DNA from: Scytalidium lignicola | Lineage: Eukaryota > Ascomycota > Leotiomycetes | Length of the DNA stretch: 64,000 bases | Direction: 5' to 3' | Assembly (NCBI GenBank): GCA_002812745.2 | Contig: NCSJ02000043.1 | Span: 124,001-188,000, forward strand | In this document: positions 55,461 to 64,000 of the stretch, piece by piece | How positions within the stretch are numbered: position 1 is the stretch's first letter | Layout of the letters: each line of letters starts with the position of its first letter | Made by a program: the position numbers and the translations under genes | Notes under the pieces: model-generated | Seen by the model: the letters and a program-made list of their open reading frames with translations, nothing else | Databases searched by the model: none | Told to the model about the DNA's origin: nothing

Positions 55461-57285
55461 ATGTCAACCGTCCTTAGCTACCCCGACGAAAAGCAGGAGC
55501 CCGTCCCAGGCTACGCGGACAGGCTAGATTCGGATAGTGAGGGATCTAATACCACCATCAAAGCGCTAGTTGCGGAAGGTAAGAAAAGAAAAGAAAGAAA
55601 AAATCCAGATTCATCCAGCCTCACCTTGATTATCCTGTCTCCAAGCAATTAATTTGCTAACGAGGAACTTCATTTGCAGACCATCAGCATGAAATCAAGC
55701 TCCGAACCATGTCCTGGCAAAAGGCCGCCTGGTTGCTCGCTGGAGACCAGGTCTGTCTGGCCATCATGGCTCAAACATGGTCGCTCTCGTAAGTGTGCTT
55801 TTTTCATCATTATTATTCAATACGGAAATTATGGTTAGACTATCACCATTCTCCAGCTCTTCTCGTGCGCCAATTCGCCAATTCGTACAATTCTGACTGC
55901 TACATACCTCCAGTGTCTTAGGATGGGTTCCAGGCATCATCACCATGGTTGTATCCGGTACTCTCTTCTGGATCACCTCCATTACAATGCACAAATACAT
56001 CATGAAGCACCCTCAGATCAAGGATATTTGTAAGCCTCGGTTTTTCAGTCAATAAACGCCCCCCACCCAGTATCGACGTAACTTTTATTTAGGTAGACCA
56101 GCTGATTGATAATCAATAACAGGTGATTTTGGATTCTACGTCTTTGGGAAGAGTCGAATTGCCTATGAATTCAGCGGGTTCATGTTGCTCGCCAACAACA
56201 TCCTTCTCATCGGCTTCCACGTCCTCACTGGTGCCAGGGTCCTCAACACCCTGTCAGATCACTCGCAGTGCACTGTTGTCTTCTCAGTGATCGTGACGCT
56301 AATGGGGATCGTCATGTCTGCCCCCCGGACTTTGCATCACGTCTCTTTCATGTCCATGTTTTCAGGTGAGAACAAACACCCAACAGTTTTCTTTTTGGAT
56401 TTGGCCTAGCTCCTTTTGCTAACAATAGCGGTTCCTGCTTTCACAGCTGCCTGCATGGGAATGGCTATCCTTCTCTTCCTCATCTTTTCCGGTATCGAGA
56501 AGGCGCCGCTTTATGGATATAACGGTAACTACCCTTCCGATGGACTGGTCAGGACCTACGCCTTCCCTCTCCCCGGTACGACCTGGGTCAATTGCATGAA
56601 TGCCGTGTTGAACATCACATTCCTCTGGGTACCTCAGATTCTCTTCCCAACCTTCATCTCCGAGATGGAGCGTCCGCAAGATTTCCCCAAATCCCTTGCT
56701 GTTCTTACCGGACTGTCTATCTTCTTGTTTATTGTTCCGCCGGCAATTGGATTCAGATATTTGGGACAATATGCAACTGCACCAGCATTCGGTAGCCTGG
56801 GTGTAGTCTCCTATAAAAAGGCCTCCTTTGCGTTCGTCATCGTTCCAACTCTGGTGATCGGTGTCATCTACGCCAATGTCACAGCTAAGTTCATCTACTT
56901 CCGGATTTTAGGCAAGTCAAGACATGCACACAGCAACACCGTCATCGGATGGGGTATTTGGGCCGTTGTGATGGCCGTGATCTGGGCCATCGCTTTCATC
57001 TTCTCCGAGGTCGTCCCCAGCATGGGAGACTTCCTTTCTCTCCTCGGCGCTGCTTTTGACTCCTTTTTTGGTTTTATATACTTTGCCGTTGCATACTGGC
57101 AGCTTTACAAGGGAAAGCTGTTTGCCGGACTGAGAAGATCTGTTATGACAGCCATTCACATATTTGTAATGCTTTGCGGCTTGTTTCTTCTTGGCCCGGG
57201 ACTCTATGCTGCTGTTGAAGCCATCATTACTGATTACTCCGGTGACCTTCGGCCGTCTTTTAGCTGCGCCAATTTGGCTATCTGA
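55461..57285 (+). CDS. Amino acid transporter of the AAAP family (Mtr-like neutral amino acid permease)
   Basis: Exons 55461-55578, 55680-55788, 55914-56029, 56123-56365 and 56429-57285 give 480 residues with matching phases. A hydrophilic N terminus is followed by about eleven helices. Key text is MSWQKAAWLLAGDQVCLAIMA, LGWVPGIITMVVSGTLFW, DFGFYVFGKSRIAYEFSG, MSAPRTLHHVSFMSMFS, NITFLWVPQILFPTFISEM and GDFLSLLGAAFDSFFGFIY. This is the arrangement of Neurospora Mtr and its relatives, which import neutral aliphatic and aromatic amino acids at the plasma membrane. The substrate is inferred from family only. It is the last intact gene before the transposon-rich end. Confidence 0.9.
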
Positions 57286-57490
57286 GGGAATCGTGTTACT
57301 AGCCTGGAGTTATACGTTAGAAGATACGCCAATAGAATTACACTCTTTTTTTGCATGGGTTGTGTTAATAGAACTTATGAATAAACAGCACACGTTGTTT
57401 ATGGAACCAGATTCTGAAGTTAGTGCCTGAGGCACTGTCGGTTGTAACATAGAATTCCGCCTACTGAATTTCAGGGCAAAATTGAGGTTA

Positions 57491-57745
57491 TGTCAGGTCC
57501 TTAGTGGGCTAATCACGTGAAGGGAGGAAGGATAGGGGTCTGAGTCTTAACCGCTCCTTAGCTGCTGACTCTCGTTTATAAAGAGGGGGTTTTCCTCTTC
57601 TCTTTGACAAGAGTCAGAGATTAATCTTGTACTTTAAGAAAATACCGAGTTTTAGAGTGAATTTACACTTAACCAACTGCTATCATATTGCTAGTCTTCT
57701 ATTATGTTTCAGCCTCTTGGTCTCTCTTTACTCTATGTACAGACA
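57491..57745 (+). repeat. LTR-like repeat, copy 1
   Basis: About 255 bp beginning TGTCAGGTCCTTAGTGGG and ending ATGTACAGACA. It is collinear with 58399-58657. Shared text includes CACTTAACCAACT, TTTCAGCCTC and TGGTCTCTCTT. It begins TG and ends CA as LTRs do. This copy keeps more C and G than the second. No target-site duplication was found, and the ends are approximate. Confidence 0.65.
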
Positions 57746-58398
57746 ACCTTAATATACTAATCTTTCTCTTCTAATAAAGGGCATGTGGACTGTTGAGAAT
57801 TAGGATAGTTAAGACTTGTCAAACTCAAGTTTCATAATAAGAAGAAGTAAAAGGGTCATAGTTCTCCTTTACTAGCTTAGTAATACTATAACAAGAGGAG
57901 TTATTATTACTTGATCTACCTTTGCCTTTTCCTCTAACACTTATTTTAAGGAGTTTTACTTTGTTGTCAAAGGAAGAGTTAAACATAAAAATCATAATTA
58001 AGTAATAATAAGATTACCTTAAAAAGAAAAGAACTTACTTACAAGCTCTTAAAAGGGGAAAAGCTTTTATTTATAATTTTGCATAAGATATATTAGTTAT
58101 TAGAATAAATTGTTATGTTAAATCTTATTAATAACTAAGTAATAAGATTTAAAAGAAGTTATAACTTCTTATTTTGAAATACAAGAGGATTAATTAAAAT
58201 AAACTTTATACTTTCTTCTTTAAATTATACTTTTGATTTATTATAATCTAAGAATTGAATATTAAGCTTTAAAGAGTTATATATACTAATAGTACATTAA
58301 AAGATATTATTAAAAGATACTAGATTACTTATATTATAAACATTTAACAAAATTATTATAATTATATTTATTAAGACAAAATAAAAGAATTCTTAAAG
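57746..58398. other. AT-rich spacer between the two LTR-like copies
   Basis: About 650 bp, far too short for a complete retroelement interior. No coding text can be read. Heavy RIP or a deletion between tandem LTRs are both possible. Confidence 0.5.
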
Positions 58399-58657
58399 TG
58401 TCAAAGCCTTAGTGCACTAATCATGTGAAGGGGGGAAAAGGATAGTAGTCTGAGTCNTANCTACTCCTTAACTACTAACTCCTGTCTATNAAAAAGAGGG
58501 GTTTCCCCTTCTCTTTAACAGAAGTCAAAGATCAATCTTATAATTTTAAAAGAACACTAAGTTTTAAAGCAAATCTACACTTAACCAACTACTATCTCAC
58601 TGCTAGTCTCCTATTATATTTCAGCCTCCTGGTCTCTCTTCACTCTACATACAGATA
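58399..58657 (+). repeat. LTR-like repeat, copy 2
   Basis: Collinear with 57491-57745. Differences are mostly C-to-T or G-to-A, for example AATCATGTGAAGG against AATCACGTGAAGG. Three Ns at about 58457-58490 mark uncertain bases. It may be the 5' LTR of the Copia relic on the same strand further right, or one half of a tandem LTR remnant. Confidence 0.62.
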
Positions 58658-61600
58658 CCCTTAACATCTACATATACTTAGTTAATGTTTTAAAGCTTTA
58701 CAAACATATCCAACAAATTCATCTAAGAGTTAATGAGTATAGAATTTATAATATTTGTAATTAGTATATACTGAGAATAAATTAATTATTAATAGCATTA
58801 GACAAAATATAACTTTAGTAAAGAAAGTTAATAGTATAAAGTAAGTTATGCATACTTATTATACATGTAAAGTTAATATTCACAATATACTAAAATATTA
58901 TATTATCTTTAACAAGTAATATATTACTTGTTTCTTGTCTGATCTTAAATAAATACTTTATGTATTCCTTGTATATACATTGCTTACAACTCCTAGAAAT
59001 CCTAGTAATATCATTAAGTAATATGTTGATACTTATAAAGTAATTACATAAGTAATATTTGTGTTATGTATATATAATGTTAATGTTTTATTAAAGTTAA
59101 CAATCTAGAATTTGTTATTAGATTTAACATTTATTTTCATTATTAAGTAAGTTTATAGAATAATATAAGAATTATATATTTATAATATATATTTATATTT
59201 ATCCTTTTAAAGTTATCTTCTACTTATTTAAAACATTTACATATGAAAAGGTTAAAGTATATATATAATAAGTATATACTTTAACCTTTATCATTATCAA
59301 AAATCAATTCTTAACTGGTCAATACTATAAATTCAACATTATTATTCAATAAACTATTAACAATACTATTATATATACTATTTATAACTTAATCTAATAT
59401 TAATTTACTTATAATAACTAACCTTTACATATACAGTACTTATACTAATTATAGTATATAAAGAGTTGAGAAGCTTTTAAGATTAAGAAGAAAGTATTGT
59501 ATAAGTATATCTTTAACATATTCATAATATATGTTAATTATATAATAATATTATATAACTCCTCTTGCAAAGAATGATGATAATACTCCTTAAGGTTCTT
59601 CAACTCTTAGTATATGATCTAAATATATATTACATATACTTTATTAATAATTATAATATATCATAATATTATAACTACTAAATGAGGTTATAAAATCCCC
59701 AGAGAAGATATACTAGATCTAAGAGCTTTGTATATACCCTTCATATACTAATTATAATAAGCATATGTCGTTTAGCATATCATGTAATTAAGAAATACAA
59801 AGTATAAGCTTTGTATAAGCATAGCATATCCTTCTAGTGTTTCTGGTGGTTTTTAAGAAGGTATAGGCTATGGATAAGTAGTACATATACAAAGGTTAAG
59901 GAGTTTACAAAGCATATTAAGTGATAAGGAAAATAAAATGAATATTCTAAGACTATGAATTACTTGTACTGTATATATACTCTACTTGTCATTATTATAA
60001 TATTTCTAACTCCTCTATAACTTTGTATTCCCTTTTCTGTCATTTAATAATACATTTCTGTTTATTAATTTCTTCTATACATAAAGTATAAACTTCTTCT
60101 TCTATTTAATCTAATAACTGTTAAGATTAATATTATTTTCTGTTAGAAGGTATAAAGTATTATGTATTAGAAACATATATATCACTTATACTAATTATAA
60201 ATGATCCATCATCTACAAATATAATATTATCTAAGCTTGAAACTAATATAATATTACTTAACAGATAAGGACTTGTTGAATTAATTGTTAATATATTCAA
60301 TATATTAAAAGGATTTCTAAGATTATAAGGTAAATCAAGATAATATACTTAACGTTGAGTTATATGTTAATATTGTTTGTCTTTATATATGCTTAGTATA
60401 CACTATACATAAGATTAGAATAATTATTACCTAATTTTCTCATTTATGTAGATAATCTTGCTTGATTACTTTGATTCCTCTATAATGATAATATTCTAAG
60501 TTTATTAAAAGTCTGTTTTGTTAATACTATATTAATAACTTGTTCTTTTAATCTAAGAAGGTTATTATTTATATTATACAAATGTTATACATATACTTAC
60601 CTCAGAACAATTACTAACAAATTCAACTTTCTTCTAGTATAATTATTATTCTAAAAATAACTACTTTCATTTAATAAAGTATACTTTCAAGTATATATTT
60701 ACTATTCAAGATGGATTCAAGACTGATCTTAGGTTAAACCAGTTAATATCTATAATATTCTTTTGCTCTCAACTTAAGATTTAAGCTCTAGGTATATAAT
60801 GTATATACTCTCCATATGTTAAAAGAGATCAGCTTTTGAAATTAACTCTTACATTTTATAAATTAAGTGTTTTATAAGATGTATAAACTATCATTTCATA
60901 AAGTTTCATTGAATATAAACCTTATAAAAGATCAACATATATAAAAGATGTTCATTCTATATTCAAGAAGGATTTATAGAATGTAGATAATCACCAAATC
61001 CTAGATATAATAAGTATATACTTTGTTTATAAATAATATATGTACTTAATGTTTGTTTCTTATACATATCAACTATAACTGTCCTTTAACCATCTATTCT
61101 ACTATGAATATGAAGGAATCTAACTTCTCCTTAACAACTTTACTTATAACCTTAAATATATGAGAAAACATTATAATATATACTATATATATTTTAAGAT
61201 TAAAGAAAGTATATACAAAAACTTGAATATGTTTTAATCCTTTATCCTATTTTATTATCAAATATAGATTTGTTTTACCTTATACTATTTTAAATGACAA
61301 ATCTATTTTAAAGCAAGGTAAATTAAAGAATGCTTTAACTTGTACATATATATAACATATAATTAAATAATGCTGATTATCAAAATAATAAATTCTCTAA
61401 ATCTACTATTCTTCATTTAGTTTGTTATAGTCAATATTATATTCTTGTACAATACCTAGACTTTATGATTATAAACACTTAATAGAACTAGTATACAAAA
61501 AAGAGGATAAAGTTTATCTTTTTAGAAAAAACATTAAAATAACAAGATTAAATAATAAACTAGATTAGATAAAGATAAGATTATATAAAATTAAAGAAGT

Positions 61601-62902
61601 TTATAAATTATTAATATATAAATTAAAGTTATTAACAATAGTTAAGATATATCTTGTTTTTTATATTTTATTTCTTAAACTAACATTTGAAAATGCTTAA
61701 ATGCTAATGTTAAAAGAAGTTAATCTGGAAAAAGAATATAAGGTTAAGAAAATTATTAATTATAAAATATATTATAAGAAGTTATAATACTTAGTTAAAT
61801 AGATAAGATATTCAAAGAGTAAGAATAGATAAGAACTTACTTTTAATCTTATAAGTTATAAGGAGTTATTAAAAGGATATTATTAAACTTATCTTAGAAT
61901 AGATTTTTAGGCAATGGAATCTTGAGGTTAGAGAAGAAGAGGTTGATTAATGTAATAAGCACTTTATCTAGAGTAATAAAATATGACTTTGAGCTTGGCT
62001 TAGGTTGTTATTATTCTTACTTCTCTTTCTTTTCTAAAGTGTCTAACTTGTCTAAAGTATTCAACCAACAGCAAATTATTTCCTCTACCTTCTTACAAAA
62101 AAACAATTGTTACTTCTTCAAGTGTATGAAGTAGAAAGTAGTTTTTATTAAGAGTTGAGAAGTTTTCTCTTCTTCTAAGGCTAGTCAGGTTTGCTTATGT
62201 TTATAAGACTTAAAGGAAGGGATGTATAAATACTCATTGTTGTATTTATAATCCTTATAAGTACACTTGTTATAATGAGAAGAGTTGGAGATTATCTTGT
62301 AAGAAAGTTTTTTTTNACTTATAATAAGAATAAAGTATTACTTTAAAGTTAATATTATTAATATACTTTAAAAGATTTAATCTTTTTTAGTGCTTTTGTA
62401 ATCTTGTTTTCTCTTGCAAATTCTCCTCACCAGAATATGATCATTTTGGTAATATGATGAAAGGAAAGAAGAAGTTAATGAGTAATAAGATTGTTTATGA
62501 TAATAGTTAAGCATTAAGGCAATGTTAATGCAGAAAGAGAATAATGTTATGGGTTTGACTTAATAAGTTAATTGGTATAGGCCTGAGGTTTGGTACACAA
62601 CAAGTGTATACAGAGAACTTAACAATTGGAGGTTATATGATTAAGGATTATTAGATCATTGGATCTTGTGATTTAAGATGGATTGAAGGATCTTATGATC
62701 TTATGATCTAGCTGTATTTCATTATCGATATAAGTGTGCTATAAGAACATGAGAGTAGGCTTCTTGTGTTCAACCTAAATACATTATTAGATTTTACTTT
62801 TGACTTAACTACTTGCTTGTGTGTTATATGTTTCTGTTGTTCTTGAACATCTACCTTACCCTTGGTTATCCAGTGACCTGGATGGTGTAGTTTTGTAACA
62901 AG
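58658..62902. other. Extremely AT-rich gene desert
   Basis: More than 4 kb composed almost wholly of A and T with long TATA/TTAA strings. No coding region, RNA or repeat unit can be supported. Position and composition fit the RIP-eroded interior (gag, protease and integrase region) of the LTR element whose pol follows, possibly with nested insertions. Confidence 0.6.
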
Positions 62903-64000
62903 ATGCTTATAAGTCTTCTTAAGGCCTTAGATATTGAATTAATACTTGAAGATATTATAATTGTTGATATTAAGACTTTTATAATATTAAATCTTGTTGA
63001 TATAAAGACTTTTACAATGTTAAATCTTAATATAACATTTGAAGAAGTTTTTAAATTGTTTATAATAAAGGAGATAGAAGATAATAGTAATACTTTAGAT
63101 ATAATTCAAGAAATGCTTGTTATTCAAGCTTTTAAAGGTTATAGTAAGCTTAAAGGTTTTAAAAACAAGAAACTTAATATAATTATATTAAATATTAACC
63201 TCTTAAGTTTATAGTTAACTAGAACAAGAATTATTATATTATCTTAACCATTAGATACACTTATAGAACACTTTCTAAAGGTGTTTACTATAGATAACAA
63301 AATTATAAACTAGCTTATAAGTATTGTAATAACTTATAGATATTGTCTTTTTGTAAGGCAAGCCTTAAATATAAGTTATACTTTAATTGTATTCATAAAT
63401 TTATTAAAGTTAAATATAATTAAAAAAGCTTATAATTCAATATATTACAAAAGGTAAGATAATGTTATAAAGGCTAAGTTAACCTCCTTAATAAAGTATA
63501 GTACTTTTAAGCTATTAATTCTCCTAGAAGAGAAATATACTCTTTATAACAAGTAAGTATTCAAGGTTAAATGTAACTTTGACTGTAAAATCAAGTGTTT
63601 TAAAGTTAGATTTGTAATTAAAGGCTATAAACAATGTTATAGTATTGACTATGATTAAACTTGAGCAAGTATAACTAAGTCTACTACTTAGAAGGCCTTA
63701 TTAACTTTAATTACTTACTTTGACTAGGAAGTCAACTAAATGAACATAGTTATAACATTCTTAAATAGTAATATAAATACTAAAATCTATATTGAACTTC
63801 TTGAAGATATTATAATTAAAGACCTTTTAAAATTAAATGTTAAAACTAATAGTATAAACATTAAATATATAAGTTCAAAAATTATTGTTTTACAACTTTA
63901 AAAGTTACTTTACAATTTAAAACAAGTATTATACTATTAGTAGTAAAAGCTTATTATAAAGTTAAAAGAGATTAGATACTCTTTGTTAATCTCTGATATA
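62903..64000 (+). pseudogene. Copia-type (Ty1/Copia) retrotransposon pol relic, reverse transcriptase part
   Basis: From about 63425 to the window end one plus-strand frame, interrupted only by stops, follows the Copia reverse transcriptase: VFKVKCNFD, then KVRFVIKGYKQ, SIDYD, KALLTLITYFD, MNIVITFLNSNINTKIYIEL, and LYNLKQ before YY. The open piece at 62903-63214 is in the same frame and would be the linker between integrase and reverse transcriptase. Each stop sits where Trp or Gln is usual and is explained by G-to-A or C-to-T. No frameshift is seen. The catalytic core with YVDD and RNase H lie beyond position 64000. The element cannot make a protein as it stands. Confidence 0.8.

Noticed and set aside
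57470..58680. Regular repeats that might be a CRISPR array
   Set aside because: There are only two long copies, about 0.9 kb apart, in a eukaryotic genome. They are LTR-like.

Overview
This window is nuclear DNA of a filamentous ascomycete (Pezizomycotina). The genes have short GT-AG introns of about 50-150 bp with CTAAC-type branch sites. The families are typical of such fungi: Zn2Cys6 regulators, LysM proteins, a fused peroxidase/P450 oxylipin synthase, an F-box/ankyrin protein, small secreted proteins and an Mtr-type amino acid permease. Many broken genes carry G:C to A:T changes (TGG to TAG/TAA/TGA, CAA to TAA), as expected from repeat-induced point mutation (RIP). The last ~6.5 kb is an extremely AT-rich transposon graveyard. 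I cannot name the species. Single Ns beside homopolymers show this is draft sequence, so one-base frameshifts should be read with caution.

Layout. 1-1.8 kb: a decayed multi-LysM gene (minus). 2.2-4.15 kb: Zn2Cys6 regulator (minus) with an apparent 3-nt microexon, divergent from a secreted GPI-type tripeptidyl-peptidase-like serine hydrolase (4.8-6.9 kb). 8-10.1 kb: F-box/ankyrin protein. 10.26 and 21.69 kb: two copies of a ~200 bp MITE-like element with covarying hairpins. 10.5-11.8 kb: broken DUF6923-like secreted protein. 12.1-13.2 kb: YeeE/YedE sulphur-compound transporter. 13.2-17.1 kb: mostly empty, with an ankyrin relic. 17.1-18.07 kb: five-exon small secreted protein. 19.2-20.1 kb: mucin-like single-pass membrane protein.

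23.2-33.8 kb is the most coherent region. It holds an NCS1 nucleobase/allantoin-type transporter (with an in-frame TAG), a nucleoside hydrolase, an allantoinase, a compact Zn2Cys6 regulator and an AmdS-type amidase. Together these could import and dismantle nucleosides, purine breakdown products and amides for nitrogen. That they work as one module is my inference.

37.2-38.9 kb: DUF2235 hydrolase. 40.2-44.2 kb: Ppo-type oxylipin synthase in 16 exons. 44.5-45.2 kb: broken GT32 mannosyltransferase. 45.9-49.4 kb: two small signal-peptide proteins. 50-51 kb: RIP-damaged TLC-domain protein. 52.9-54.5 kb: Fet4-like low-affinity iron permease. 55.5-57.3 kb: Mtr-type amino acid transporter. From 57.5 kb to the end: two LTRs, an AT-rich desert, and a Copia reverse transcriptase relic running off the edge, whose single reading frame is broken only by RIP-type stops.
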